Assembly (NCBI GenBank): GCA_016124235.1
Contig: WGOC01000008.1
Location: 1 to 64,000 of the forward strand
Reading direction: 5' to 3'
Length of the DNA stretch: 64,000 nt
Source of the DNA: a bacterium
GTDB taxonomy: Bacteria > Verrucomicrobiota > Verrucomicrobiia > Limisphaerales > RI-55
Shown: positions 33,801 to 42,788 of the stretch, piece by piece
Layout of the letters: each line of letters starts with the position of its first letter
Position numbering within the stretch: position 1 is the stretch's first letter
Notes under the pieces: model-generated
Told to the model about the DNA's origin: nothing
What the model saw: the letters and a program-made list of their open reading frames with translations, nothing else
Database searches by the model: none
Program-made: the position numbers and the translations under genes

Positions 33801-35568
33801 CCCAGACCAACGCGCCGCCCTTGTTCAACCCTTCGAGCGGATTCGTGTGCGTGAATGCCTTGGGATCGCAGCACAGCACCACATCGACGTGGTTCAACTC
33901 GCAGTTCACCTTGATCCGGTCGCGGGCAACGGTGAGATAATAATTGGTCGGCGCTCCTTTCTTTTCGGAACCGTATTTCGGATTCGCCATGACCCACAAA
34001 TGCGGAATGACCCGGCCGTCCTCGTCATATTGCGGATCCTTTTCCGTCAGGTAATTACCAAAGTCACCGATGATCTCGCCGAGATTCTTGCCGGTGGTGA
34101 TCATGCCCCAGCCGCCGATCGAGTGGAACCGCACCGCGATTGCACCTTCGGGCAGCAACGACGGCGTGTCCTTGGAAATGACCGCATAGGGATGATCGAC
34201 GCCCAACACGAAGAACGTTTCGCCGTCCGCCGCGCCCTTGCCGTCCTTGCGCTTGGTCTGGCCGATCGCAAACTCGTAGGCACCCAAGGTGTGTTCCGGA
34301 CGGAAGTCGCGGGAACCAATCCCGTACGCGCCACGGAACAAACGCGGCATTTCTTCTGGTTTCAATGCCGGCACCTGACCTTTGTATAGATGCGCTTCGA
34401 GCGCCTTGCCCAAAGCGGTCCGAACATCGCGGGCCAACGGATTGTCGCCCGCCATGCCTTCGTCGGTTCGTTCCAGGATAATGACGTTCTTTTTGCCCCG
34501 CAGCGCGTTGATCACGGCCGCCTCCGGGAACGGCCGGATCACGTTGATGTGAATGGACCCAACCTTGGCGTTACGCTGGTCGCGTAGGTAATCGCAAGCC
34601 TCCTCAATGTTTTCCGCGGCGCAACCCAGCGAAATGAAGACCGTGTCGGCGTCATCGCATTTGTATTGCGAGATCAGCCCGTACTTCCGCCCGGTCAGTT
34701 TGCCAAATTCTTCGTACGCCTGCTCGATGAACTTGAGAATCGGCTCGTTGAAATTGTTGCGACGAGCCACCACGCCGTTCATGTGGTGCTCTTGATTTTG
34801 GACCGGACCGAGCAGCAACGGGTTTTTGAGGTCCATCATTTCCGGCACACGGCGGCGCTTCGGACCAAAGAGTTCCTTCTGCGCCGGCGTCGGGCAATCG
34901 ATCATCTCGTCGGGCGCCCCGAGAAACTCGCGAAGCAATTCCGATTCGGGCACCAGATACGTCCGCTCCGAGTGCGTCGTGAGCATGCCGTCCTGGATGT
35001 TCATGCCGGGGTTCAAAGAAAGCTCGTTCACCTTGCGCATGATGACCCCTTGGTCCGCCGCCTGTTGGGCGTCCTTGCCGATCATCATCGTCCAACCCGT
35101 GTCGAGCGCCGCGTAGAAATCGTCGTGTCCGCAATGCACGTTCAACGCGTGCTTCGTCAGCGCGCGGGCGCCTACTTCGAGCACCATTGTCGAAAACTTG
35201 CCCGGCGCGTGATAATACTGCTCCATGGCGTACACGATGCCCTGGCCGGAGGTAAAGTTCACCGCGCGCTTGCCGCTCACCGCAAACGCGGTGGCACCGC
35301 CCTGGGCCGCGTGCTCGCCTTCGCACTCGACGGCGATCTTGGCCCCGCCAAACACGTTCAATTCACCTTGCGCGTACGATTGCTGGTAAATTTCGCCCCC
35401 TTCGGTCGACGGCGTGATCGGATAAAAAATGCCGCCGTCGGTAATTCGGGTTTCGACAAACTTGGTGACCAGTTGGTTGCCGTTGCACGTCACCGGGATG
35501 CCCGGATACTTCGGCTTGGTCTGGGTGCCCGCACCTTTGGCGGCTTCACTAGTGGATGGATTCGACAT
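30835..35568 (-). CDS. nifJ: Pyruvate:ferredoxin (flavodoxin) oxidoreductase, unusually long single chain
   Basis: It catalyses reversible oxidative decarboxylation of pyruvate (or another 2-oxoacid) to acetyl-CoA with electron transfer to ferredoxin. The 1577-residue chain has the fused order alpha-gamma-delta-beta: an N-terminal POR domain (TRITDGGIFYPITPSTEGGE), domain II, the gamma domain (about 450-690, with HSIGGWGMITTGKNLGE), two ferredoxin motifs CTQCMECITACP (near 806) and CKGCGECVQVCG (near 943), the proximal-cluster CAGCGE (near 1023) and the TPP-binding GGDGALGDIG (near 1254). NifJ-type enzymes have about 1170-1200 residues; here the spacing between the two ferredoxin motifs and the TPP domain are both enlarged. 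It is monocistronic between a divergent promoter region and a terminator. Substrate could be a different 2-oxoacid. Confidence 0.9.
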   Translation of the reverse strand: MSNPSTSEAAKGAGTQTKPKYPGIPVTCNGNQLVTKFVETRITDGGIFYPITPSTEGGEIYQQSYAQGELNVFGGAKIAVECEGEHAAQGGATAFAVSGKRAVNFTSGQGIVYAMEQYYHAPGKFSTMVLEVGARALTKHALNVHCGHDDFYAALDTGWTMMIGKDAQQAADQGVIMRKVNELSLNPGMNIQDGMLTTHSERTYLVPESELLREFLGAPDEMIDCPTPAQKELFGPKRRRVPEMMDLKNPLLLGPVQNQEHHMNGVVARRNNFNEPILKFIEQAYEEFGKLTGRKYGLISQYKCDDADTVFISLGCAAENIEEACDYLRDQRNAKVGSIHINVIRPFPEAAVINALRGKKNVIILERTDEGMAGDNPLARDVRTALGKALEAHLYKGQVPALKPEEMPRLFRGAYGIGSRDFRPEHTLGAYEFAIGQTKRKDGKGAADGETFFVLGVDHPYAVISKDTPSLLPEGAIAVRFHSIGGWGMITTGKNLGEIIGDFGNYLTEKDPQYDEDGRVIPHLWVMANPKYGSEKKGAPTNYYLTVARDRIKVNCELNHVDVVLCCDPKAFTHTNPLEGLNKGGALVWESSDTPETAWQRIPAKHRQFIRDNHIRVYILPGFDIAKKATDRGDLQLRMQGNSFLGGFFKVSSFLKDNDISDDLFRETVNKQYHKKFGRFGEAVVKSNMDVMIGGYTRVEEIKYGELDDPDRSSMRNPPLSPQTDNPLIPTAGCGTITTGIPAPADQKPKAPFQSLAKFDSEFRSGLGYHQPAGALASAGVMGAGTGATQSKYVARRETPVYIAENCTQCMECITACPDTALPNTSQEISTVLKTAATYYVSDAAERKNLIAELKGVEDRARAKMVEIVKARGKEPFKDIVRAEIGALTAVGQKARDEFMGIIDKLPLSYANVPAIFRSVEQKSPGSGGLFSIFVSDLCKGCGECVQVCGDHDALRMTRETEELNAELTTAQIFSRLLPDTPQKYLGLYNDEDAANSREAALRNHLMVRRNYEALVSGDGACAGCGEKSILRACASVTEAYMRPIYHQKAERLREKATKLEQEGPLKLKKLKDRSEEEYQLFKKTVAHVVMGLGGEDDADTDKRIADYEAKHGAITDQQLIGGMCAVLRQDAFNHKELQAVDGRLANGQSVMFMGASTGCNTVYGSTPPSNPHPYPWMNSLFQDGSTISWLLSESLIQNHARRSVVPERLTDTLLDREDNVSSKAEYFLMTHLEDSLMTEQEIRELPKVWVIGGDGALGDIGFQNVSKVVLQNRPNVKMLMLDTQVYSNTGGQNSDSSTMLGGYDMNQFGIASQGKLIEKKNVAEAFTSGHGSPFVAQVSMANAAKLYKAMLDGLEYRGTAFFQAYTTCQPEHAVPDNMSADQAKMVRDARGMPEFVYNPRAGETAQECFELKGNPSLQRDWWETKFKATGDKYNFTVAHWAITEGRFRKHVKAIKEEQAAEMIHLDDILVCVTQEDVIYRRVFDKNHRSYVPDFGVFIKADVNGKLKFFAVSRQMVLFAVERRKAWRMLQSKAGIVNKDYLAQKALIAKFEKGEISQADLQGKTRELFEAELAAVG

Positions 35569-35747
35569 AGCTCAATAATTCAAAGTCTGAAACGGCGTTT
35601 TCGACAGCCGCAAAAGTTATCATTGGCTCCGCAGCAAGGAAACCATTTAGTTAATCGCGAAATCCAGAAGCTGCCGCGATTCCCGCCATAAGGCCGACTG
35701 GAAATCCCGCAAGTCAACGCGTCGACCGCCACCCGGATTTTTAGTGT

Positions 35748-35776
35748 TTGGGCACTCCTGCCAATCCCGCTATAGT
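35748..35776 (+). promoter_or_regulatory. Candidate sigma-70 promoter for the sucrose genes
   Basis: TTGGGC (35748-35753) and TATAGT (35771-35776) are separated by 17 bases, 74 bases before the start codon at 35850. The -10 matches 5 of 6 consensus bases and the -35 matches 3 of 6. It lies in the 281-base divergent region shared with the PFOR gene; no clear promoter for the latter was found. Confidence 0.4.
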
Positions 35777-35849
35777 CCCGCCACCGGGTCGCTTCCAGGG
35801 AAGTGCTTGCGATTCCTGAGATAAGACTGCGGCGACCCCCGATTACTTC

Positions 35850-38030
35850 ATGCGGATACACTTGTACAGTCTTCACGGCCTGTTCCGGGCGGAAAACCTG
35901 GAGATCGGTCGCGACGCCGACAACGGTGGCCAGATCGCCTACGTCATGGAATTGGCCAAAGCCCTGTCGCGACGACCCGAGGTGACCCAGGTGCATCTCT
36001 TCACCCGCCGCATCGAGGACGCGGCCCTTTCGGCCGATTATTCCAAGTCTATTGAGCCCGTTAACGAAAAATTTGATATTCGCCGGATCTCCTGCGGCGG
36101 CAAAAGGTATCTCCCGAAGGAGCAGCTCTGGCGGCACCTCGACGAGTTTGTTACCAACGCGCTCACCCACATCAAATCCGAAGACGTTTTCCCGGACTGG
36201 ATTCATTCGCACTACGCGGATGCCGGCTACGTCGCGTCGGAACTTTCGGCCAACTTGAACATCCCCTTCGCCCACACCGGGCACTCGCTGGGACGGCCCA
36301 AACTGCAGAAATTGATCGGCGGCGGCATGCCCGAGGACGAGGCCTACGACCGCTTCAAATTCTCCGACCGTTTCAACGCCGAAGAGGCAACGTTGCTGAA
36401 TTCAGAATTCATCGTTACCTCGACCGCGCAGGAAGAACTTTCATACGAGGTCTACGAGAACTCCGACAAGGCGGAGTACCACGTGATCCCGCCCGGGCTC
36501 AATTTTGAACGGTATCACCCATACTACGACGAGCTGAACGACATCGACCCGGATCGGGCCGAACTCCGGAAGCAGGCACGGTTTTCGGTGAAGCAGAATC
36601 TGGAAAAGTTTTTCTCGCACCCGGATCGGCCGGTCATCCTTACCATCTGCCGGCCCGACAAAAAGAAGAACATCGACGGCCTCATTCACGCCTACGGCAC
36701 CGACCGGGAACTCCAGGCGATCGCCAACCTGGCCATCTTCGCCGGCTTGCGCAGCGACATCAACGCGATGCCCGCGGGTGAAAAGGAAGTGCTGACCGAG
36801 ATTCTTCTGTTGATGGACAAGTACAATTTGTATGGCCGGCTCGCGATTCCCAAGAAGCACGACGTCGAATGGGAAGTACCGGAAATCTATCGGTTGTGCG
36901 CTTTGAAAAGCGGTGTGTTCGTCAACATTGCGCTGAACGAACCGTTCGGCTTGACGATTCTGGAATCGACCGCTTGTGGCCTGCCGGTTGTGGCCACACA
37001 GGACGGTGGTCCGTCGGAGATCATTCCCGTGTGCGAAAGCGGGTTGCTCGTGCCGCCGACTGACACCGCCGCCATCCAAAAGGCACTGAAAGAAATCCTA
37101 ACCGATCCCGAACGCTGGCAGCAAATGTCCCACACCGGCGTCCGCCGCGTGCGCGAACACTACAGCTGGGATCATCACGTGGAGGTTTATTTGAAATTGG
37201 TTGCTGAAAATCGAAGTGAAGGCGATGGCAAGATCACCAAGGACGTGGCGCCCAATCCGAAACTGGCCGAACGCTTCAAGAAGGCCGACCGGATGATCAT
37301 CTCCGACATCGATGACACCATGATTGATCCCAAGAATGGCAATCCCGGCCTCGATGAGCTGAAGGAGTTCCTTTCCTCACGGGGAAATCAATTTGTCTAC
37401 GGCGTCGCAAGTGGCCGTTCGTTCGCATTGATCCGGGACGTCATCAAGGAACACGATCTGCCACTGCCCGACGTCATCATTTCCGGCGTTGGCACGAGTA
37501 TTTGCTACGGCATGAACGCGTCGTCCGGTTTCGACAAGGGGTGGATCGGTCACATCGGCCATCAGTGGAATCCTGATCTCGTTCGTGAACGAATCGCCAC
37601 CCTTCCGGCGCTCGAATTGCAGGAACCGGAAAATCAAAATGATTTCAAGATCTCGTATTACCTGCACGATCCACACCTCACGCACGAAGTGATTCGAGGA
37701 ACGCTCGGCCGGGCCGCATCTTCGGTGAACATCATCATCACGCAGCAGGCCTACGTGGATATTCTGCCGCGGCGCGCTTCCAAGGGCCGCGCCATTCGTT
37801 ACGTGGCCAACAAATGGTCGGTACCCATCCAGCGCACCATCGTTTGTGGCGACGCCGGCAATGATCTAGACATGTTCAACGGCCAGACCCGCGGCATCGT
37901 CGTGGCCAATCACGCGCCGGAGCTGGAAACACTGCGCGGCAAACGCCGGGTTTACTTCGCGGGTGCCCCCGCAGCCTCGGGTATTCTCGAGGGGCTGCGA
38001 CACCACCAGTTCACGGAAAGCGCGAGTTAA
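35850..38030 (+). CDS. Sucrose-phosphate synthase fused to sucrose-phosphate phosphatase domain
   Basis: The 726-residue protein makes sucrose-6-phosphate from a nucleotide-glucose and fructose-6-phosphate, and its C-terminal domain may remove the phosphate. The glycosyltransferase family 4 half (residues 1-460) shows the N-terminal MRIHLYSLHGLFRAENLEIG with the DNGGQIAYV loop, the HSHYADAGYVA segment, the acceptor-side GHSLGRPKL, and NEPFGLTILESTACGLPVVA near the nucleotide-binding site. The HAD phosphatase half (about 478-716) has motif I ISDIDDTM, motif III ASKGRAIRYVA and motif IV GDAGNDLDM. Both halves appear intact. Sixteen bases later the amylosucrase gene begins on the same strand, so sucrose synthesis and sucrose use for glucan are linked. 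Confidence 0.92.
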   Translation: MRIHLYSLHGLFRAENLEIGRDADNGGQIAYVMELAKALSRRPEVTQVHLFTRRIEDAALSADYSKSIEPVNEKFDIRRISCGGKRYLPKEQLWRHLDEFVTNALTHIKSEDVFPDWIHSHYADAGYVASELSANLNIPFAHTGHSLGRPKLQKLIGGGMPEDEAYDRFKFSDRFNAEEATLLNSEFIVTSTAQEELSYEVYENSDKAEYHVIPPGLNFERYHPYYDELNDIDPDRAELRKQARFSVKQNLEKFFSHPDRPVILTICRPDKKKNIDGLIHAYGTDRELQAIANLAIFAGLRSDINAMPAGEKEVLTEILLLMDKYNLYGRLAIPKKHDVEWEVPEIYRLCALKSGVFVNIALNEPFGLTILESTACGLPVVATQDGGPSEIIPVCESGLLVPPTDTAAIQKALKEILTDPERWQQMSHTGVRRVREHYSWDHHVEVYLKLVAENRSEGDGKITKDVAPNPKLAERFKKADRMIISDIDDTMIDPKNGNPGLDELKEFLSSRGNQFVYGVASGRSFALIRDVIKEHDLPLPDVIISGVGTSICYGMNASSGFDKGWIGHIGHQWNPDLVRERIATLPALELQEPENQNDFKISYYLHDPHLTHEVIRGTLGRAASSVNIIITQQAYVDILPRRASKGRAIRYVANKWSVPIQRTIVCGDAGNDLDMFNGQTRGIVVANHAPELETLRGKRRVYFAGAPAASGILEGLRHHQFTESAS

Positions 38031-38045
38031 TAAACGAACGACCGC

Positions 38046-40004
38046 ATGGAATCCAGTTACGACACGTCCTGGTTTGACCGCCACAGCGCGTCCTCTTTCA
38101 TGCGGTTGATGCCGCGCTTGCGCGCGCGGTTCAAGGATATCCCGGAAGCCGATTGGCAAGCCTACACGATGCGGCTGGAACGCCATTTCCCGCGGCTCTT
38201 TCGGCTGCTGCACCGGTTGTACAGCAGTCACTACGATTTCTTTTATCACCTGGAGAACCTGCTGACGACCGCCACCGAAATGTGGATCCAACGGTCTGAC
38301 GAATTGAAGGCGTTGGACGCGATTCGCGAGAACGATCCGAACTGGTACCAGTCGCACAGTCTGATTGGTTACATCCTCTACGTGGACCTGTTCGCCGGGA
38401 ATCTCGGGTCGGTCCGCGCGCGCATCCCGTACCTCAAGGAACTTGGCGTCACGTATCTCCACTTGATGCCCCTTTTCAAATCCCCGGCCGGCGACAACGA
38501 TGGTGGTTACGCGATCAGCAGTTATCGCGAAGTCGACGAAGAACTCGGCACGATGGCGCAACTCGCCGAACTCGCCGGCGACTTGCGCAATCACAACATC
38601 AGTCTCTGTCTCGACTTCGTTTTCAATCACACGTCCGACGAACATGAGTGGGCAAAGAAGGCCCTGGCCGGCGATCGTGATTGCCAGGAATACTACCGGA
38701 TGTACGACGACCGGACGATCCCCGACCAGTACGAGAAGACGGTAAAATCGGTTTTTCCGGACGAACACCCCGGCTGCTTCACCTATCGCAACCGCATCAA
38801 AAAGTGGGTCTGGACCACATTTAAGAATTATCAGTGGGACCTGAATTACGAGAACCCGGCAGTCTTCAATCGCATGGCCGAGGAACTGATGTTTCTCGGC
38901 AATCAGGGCGTTGAAATTCTTCGCCTCGACGCCGTCGCGTTTCTCTGGAAGAAGCTGGGCACCACCTGCGAAAACCTGCCCGAAGCGCACCTGCTCATTC
39001 AGGCCTTCAACGCCGTTGTTCGCATCGTGGCGCCCGCCATGGTTTTCAAGTCGGAAGCCATCGTGCATCCCGACGAAGTCGCCCGGTACATCAGCGAAGA
39101 CGAATGCCAGGTCTCCTACAATCCGTTGTTGATGGCACTTCTCTGGAGCAGCCTGGCCTCACGGGACGCGAAGTTTCTCCGGCATTGCCTGCAAAAGCGT
39201 TTCGCCCTGCCGCAAGGCTGTGCGTGGGCAAATTATGTCCGCTGTCACGACGATATCGGCTGGACGTTCTCCGACGACGACGCCCGCGAGATTCACATCG
39301 ATCCGACCGCGCATCGGAAGTTTCTCATCGAATTCTACACCGGCCGGCATGCCGCCAGTTTTGCATCCGGCCTGCCGTTTCAGGAAAACCCCACGACCGG
39401 CGACGCCCGCATCTCTGGTAGCTGCGCTTCGCTGGCCGGGCTCGAACGCGCGCTCCAGGAAAACAATCCCGCGGCGATTGAGCTGGCCATCCGGCGCATT
39501 CTTCTTTTGTACGGCGTCATCTTCACCATTGGCGGCGTTCCGTTGATTTACGCCGGCGACGAAATCGCCGTGCTCAACGATCACTCCTACGAAAAGGATC
39601 CGGAAAAAGATGGCGACACCCGCTGGGTGCACCGAGCCGTCTTCAATTGGGAGAAAGCGGAACTGCGCACGCAGCCCGATACCCCCGAGGGCCGGGTCTT
39701 TGCCGGACTCCTAAAACTCGCCCGCGTCCGGCAGAACAACTTTGCGTTCACCCGTTCGGAAACCGAGATCATCGACACAGGCAACGAACACGTGCTCGGA
39801 TACTTTCGGCAGCATCAGGAACAAAACGTCCTCGTGCTCGCCAATTTCGCGGAGAGTGAACAACCCATCGCCGCCACACGGCTGCGCCAACTCGGCCTGC
39901 GCCGCACTTTCACCGACATCATCGCCGGCAAAAATGTCACCGCTGCTGCCACGCTCTTGATGGAACCCTGTCAGTTCATGGTGCTCGTCGGCGCGCGCGG
40001 GTGA
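38046..40004 (+). CDS. ams: Amylosucrase (GH13 sucrose glucosyltransferase)
   Basis: The 652-residue enzyme transfers glucose from sucrose to alpha-1,4-glucan and releases fructose. GH13 motifs are in order: LCLDFVFNHTSDEH (motif I), LRLDAVAF with nucleophile Asp near residue 294 (II), VFKSEAIV with acid/base Glu near 335 (III) and CHDDIGW near 400 (IV). The N-terminal all-helical domain, YVDLFAGNLGSVRARIPYLK and the FQENPTTGDARISGS loop are amylosucrase hallmarks. Length matches Neisseria-type enzymes (about 636). No signal peptide is present. It probably converts the sucrose made by the preceding enzyme, or imported sucrose, into storage glucan; the direction of flux is inferred. Confidence 0.93.
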   Translation: MESSYDTSWFDRHSASSFMRLMPRLRARFKDIPEADWQAYTMRLERHFPRLFRLLHRLYSSHYDFFYHLENLLTTATEMWIQRSDELKALDAIRENDPNWYQSHSLIGYILYVDLFAGNLGSVRARIPYLKELGVTYLHLMPLFKSPAGDNDGGYAISSYREVDEELGTMAQLAELAGDLRNHNISLCLDFVFNHTSDEHEWAKKALAGDRDCQEYYRMYDDRTIPDQYEKTVKSVFPDEHPGCFTYRNRIKKWVWTTFKNYQWDLNYENPAVFNRMAEELMFLGNQGVEILRLDAVAFLWKKLGTTCENLPEAHLLIQAFNAVVRIVAPAMVFKSEAIVHPDEVARYISEDECQVSYNPLLMALLWSSLASRDAKFLRHCLQKRFALPQGCAWANYVRCHDDIGWTFSDDDAREIHIDPTAHRKFLIEFYTGRHAASFASGLPFQENPTTGDARISGSCASLAGLERALQENNPAAIELAIRRILLLYGVIFTIGGVPLIYAGDEIAVLNDHSYEKDPEKDGDTRWVHRAVFNWEKAELRTQPDTPEGRVFAGLLKLARVRQNNFAFTRSETEIIDTGNEHVLGYFRQHQEQNVLVLANFAESEQPIAATRLRQLGLRRTFTDIIAGKNVTAAATLLMEPCQFMVLVGARG

Positions 40005-40096
40005 TCGATTTTCCGCGCAGGATTTTACCTGAATTGTGATACACGGCCGCGCGATGGCTGCGGCAGTCAAACATCGTTCAACAGATCAAAATTCGT

Positions 40097-41074
40097 ATGA
40101 TCGTTCCCCGATATTGGGCCGAAGCGAGACGGCAACAACGCACGCACAAGCGTCAGGTGACGGTGCGAAGGTTTGGCTGGTCGAACAGCAGTGAAGCGGA
40201 AGCGCAACAACAGGCCGAGCAACGGGCTGCCGATGCGCTGCAAAAGATACTCGCGGGCGAAAACGTGCGTCGCTTCGAACCACGCGTGGCATACAACGGT
40301 GCCGAAGGTGTCCCCATCCGCGAGGAAATTGTCGCCGAGCACGGCCTCACCATCATCACACGCAATAGCTACGGCGCACTCTGCCTCAACAGCCCCGACG
40401 TTTTGTTTGCCGACGTCGATTTCGAAAGGCGACCGGTGTATAGATCTGGCTGTGTTCTATTTATCGTGCTCGCCTTGATTTCCATCGCCATCGCTTGGAA
40501 TCAAAAATCCGGAAGACTCGCCCTCGGCTTGATCGCAGCAAGTGTCTTCGCCGCAATCATGTTGCCTTCGCTTGTCCAAAGCTTGTTGATCGCCTGCCGT
40601 GGCGGAGCGCAAAAGATCGCTTTGAAAAACATCCACCAATTTGTCGCCACGCATCCAGATTGGAAGCTACGCGTCTATCGCACGCCGGCCGGATATCGCG
40701 TGCTGGTTCTTCATCGGCCATTCTCACCAGACGAGCCCGAGGTTGCGGACTTCTTTCGGGCGCTCGACGCGGATCCAGTTTACGTGAAAATGTGCCAGCG
40801 ACAAAAATGCTTCCGTGCGCGCGTCAGTCCCAAACCGTGGCGTATCGGCGTCGCGCATCACGTGAAACCTCGTCCCGGTCTCTGGCCTGTTCGTCCCGAA
40901 GCCATGCCTGCCCGCAGAAAGTGGATCAGCGACTACGAAGACAAGGCGCGTTCATTTGCCTCGTGTCGTTTGGAGGAAGAATTCGGTAACGGCACGACTC
41001 ACGAATCCGTGCGCCCAGTCCTGGAATTGCACGATGAATTGTGTCGCGCGCAAAGCGGCCTGACCATCGCTTGA
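40097..41074 (+). CDS. Conserved hypothetical membrane protein with two transmembrane segments
   Basis: The 325-residue protein has an N-terminal basic, Ala/Gln-rich segment (EAEAQQQAEQRAADALQKI), then ITRNSYGALCLNSPDVLFAD, two adjacent membrane helices (about residues 118-165, SGCVLFIVLALISIAIAW and LALGLIAASVFAAIMLPSLV) and a cytoplasmic C-terminal region with WKLRVYRTPAGYRVLVLHRP and several Cys (KMCQRQKCFRA, SCRLEEEF). I recognise no family with certainty. Cys-rich elements suggest metal or redox contact but this is speculative. It stands alone, convergent with the yifB/comM gene 6 bases away. Confidence 0.75.
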   Translation: MIVPRYWAEARRQQRTHKRQVTVRRFGWSNSSEAEAQQQAEQRAADALQKILAGENVRRFEPRVAYNGAEGVPIREEIVAEHGLTIITRNSYGALCLNSPDVLFADVDFERRPVYRSGCVLFIVLALISIAIAWNQKSGRLALGLIAASVFAAIMLPSLVQSLLIACRGGAQKIALKNIHQFVATHPDWKLRVYRTPAGYRVLVLHRPFSPDEPEVADFFRALDADPVYVKMCQRQKCFRARVSPKPWRIGVAHHVKPRPGLWPVRPEAMPARRKWISDYEDKARSFASCRLEEEFGNGTTHESVRPVLELHDELCRAQSGLTIA

Positions 41075-41080
41075 GTCCGC

Positions 41081-42604
41081 TCACCCCCACAACTGCTTGT
41101 CCAGTGACCGCAATTGGATCGCTTCGGAAACGTGTTCCGCGGTGAGCGATTCACTGCCCGCCAGATCAGCGATCGTGCGGCTGACTTTGAGAATCCGATC
41201 GTAGGCGCGGGCGCTGAGTTTGTATTCGTCCATCGCCATCTTCAAAAAGTTCAGCGTGCTCTCGTCCAGCCGGCAATGCTGCTTCAAATCACGGGCGCCC
41301 ATCCGGGCATTGCACGTAACGGGTCGACCGGCGAATCGCTCGATCTGCCGCCGCCGGGCCGCAACCACGCGCGTCCGGATTTCCGCCGATGTCTCGCCGG
41401 GTCGCGCCTCGCTCATCTCGCGAAACCGCACCGCCGGCACTTCCACGTGAATGTCGATGCGATCCAGCAACGGGCCCGAGATGCGGCCGAGATAATTCTG
41501 AATCTCGCGCGGCGAACTTTTGGACTCGCCCGGCATTTTCCCGTCCGGCGTCGGGTTCATCGCCGCGACCAACATGAATTGCGACGGAAAGGTCATCGTG
41601 CCGGCGGCCCGCGAAATCGTGACGTGTCCTTCCTCGAGCGGCTGGCGCATCGTTTCCAAAACGCTGCGTTTGAACTCCGGCAATTCGTCGAGAAACAACA
41701 CACCGTTGTGCGCGAGTGAGATTTCGCCCGGCGTGGGATTGATGTTGCCGCCGAGCAATCCGGCGTCGCTCGCGGTGTGATGTGGCGCGCGAAACGGTCG
41801 CTGCGTGACCAGCGCCTGACCGGCTCGCATCAAACCGACGATGCTGTGAATCTTCGTCGTCTCGAGCGCCTCCTCCAGCGTGAGCGGCGGCAGAATCGTC
41901 GGAATGCGTTTTGCCAGCATGGACTTGCCCGTGCCCGGCGGACCAATCATCAAGATGTTGTGTCCGCCAGCGGCCGCGATTTCCAACGCGCGCTTGACCG
42001 ATTCCTGTCCTTTCACGTCGGCGAAATCGAGCGGGTCATCGACCGGTTGATCGAAGACTTTGGACACATCCACCTTCACCGGGCTGATCTTGATTTCGCC
42101 TTCCAAGAACTGCGCGGCCTCGCGGAGATTTTGAATCGGGATCACCTGCAGACCTTCGACCACGGCTGCTTCGGGCGCGTTATCCTTGGGGACGAGCACA
42201 CCGATCAAACCGTCGCGCTTGGCCTGAATCGCGATGGGCAGAACGCCGCGACAAGGGCGCACGGCGCCGGTCAGCGCGAGTTCGCCGATAAGAATGAAAT
42301 TATCGAGTTGATCGGTGATGATCTGTTCGCTGGCAGCGAGCATGCCGAGGGCGATCGGCAGATCGAAGCTGGGGCCTTCCTTGCGCACATCGGCCGGCGC
42401 GAGATTGATGGTCGTGCGGCCCATCGGCGGCCGGTATCCGCTGTTGCTCAACGCAGTCAGGACACGATCTTGTGATTCCCGAACGGCCGCATCCGGCAAT
42501 CCCACGATGACGACCCGGAAGTCGCCGTAATCCGAGTTGACCTCGACCTCCACCGGACTGGCCTCGATCCCGTTGACCGAAGCCGAAAACACCCTCGCAA
42601 GCAT
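41081..42604 (-). CDS. comM: YifB/ComM family Mg-chelatase-like AAA+ ATPase
   Basis: The 507-residue protein belongs to the YifB/ComM family, which in transformable bacteria drives branch migration during integration of DNA at natural transformation. It has the N-terminal ChlI-like domain beginning [20 protein letters not shown], the Walker [11 protein letters not shown] near residue 218, the conserved [21 protein letters not shown] segment, Walker [10 protein letters not shown], a sensor region [11 protein letters not shown], and a C-terminal Mg_chelatase_C domain with [18 protein letters not shown]. Length is normal. No zinc-binding Cys tetrad is evident in the segment after [11 protein letters not shown], where family members often carry Cys residues. 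It is monocistronic. Confidence 0.92.
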   Translation of the reverse strand: MLARVFSASVNGIEASPVEVEVNSDYGDFRVVIVGLPDAAVRESQDRVLTALSNSGYRPPMGRTTINLAPADVRKEGPSFDLPIALGMLAASEQIITDQLDNFILIGELALTGAVRPCRGVLPIAIQAKRDGLIGVLVPKDNAPEAAVVEGLQVIPIQNLREAAQFLEGEIKISPVKVDVSKVFDQPVDDPLDFADVKGQESVKRALEIAAAGGHNILMIGPPGTGKSMLAKRIPTILPPLTLEEALETTKIHSIVGLMRAGQALVTQRPFRAPHHTASDAGLLGGNINPTPGEISLAHNGVLFLDELPEFKRSVLETMRQPLEEGHVTISRAAGTMTFPSQFMLVAAMNPTPDGKMPGESKSSPREIQNYLGRISGPLLDRIDIHVEVPAVRFREMSEARPGETSAEIRTRVVAARRRQIERFAGRPVTCNARMGARDLKQHCRLDESTLNFLKMAMDEYKLSARAYDRILKVSRTIADLAGSESLTAEHVSEAIQLRSLDKQLWG

Positions 42605-42788
42605 GGGCGTGATTGAACTTCAGCCCGCCGGTGCAACGCAAGGTTTTCGACCCTCGCTTCCGACAACTCGCGCTGTTTTTCCATAACAGCCTCCCGACCA
42701 CTCTTTGCTCGGATCGTGTAACGAGGATTGTGTTTGGTGCATCTATGCCCTTAGTTTGAAACACCTTATCCGCCAGAATTCGCCCATC

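Noticed and set aside
37866..39068. A 400-codon minus-strand frame opposite the sucrose genes
   Set aside because: Antisense to two well-recognised enzymes; composition is that of a shadow frame.
40850..40875. CACGTGAAAC, half of a parS site
   Set aside because: Only one half matches; the other side lacks the GTTTC arm.
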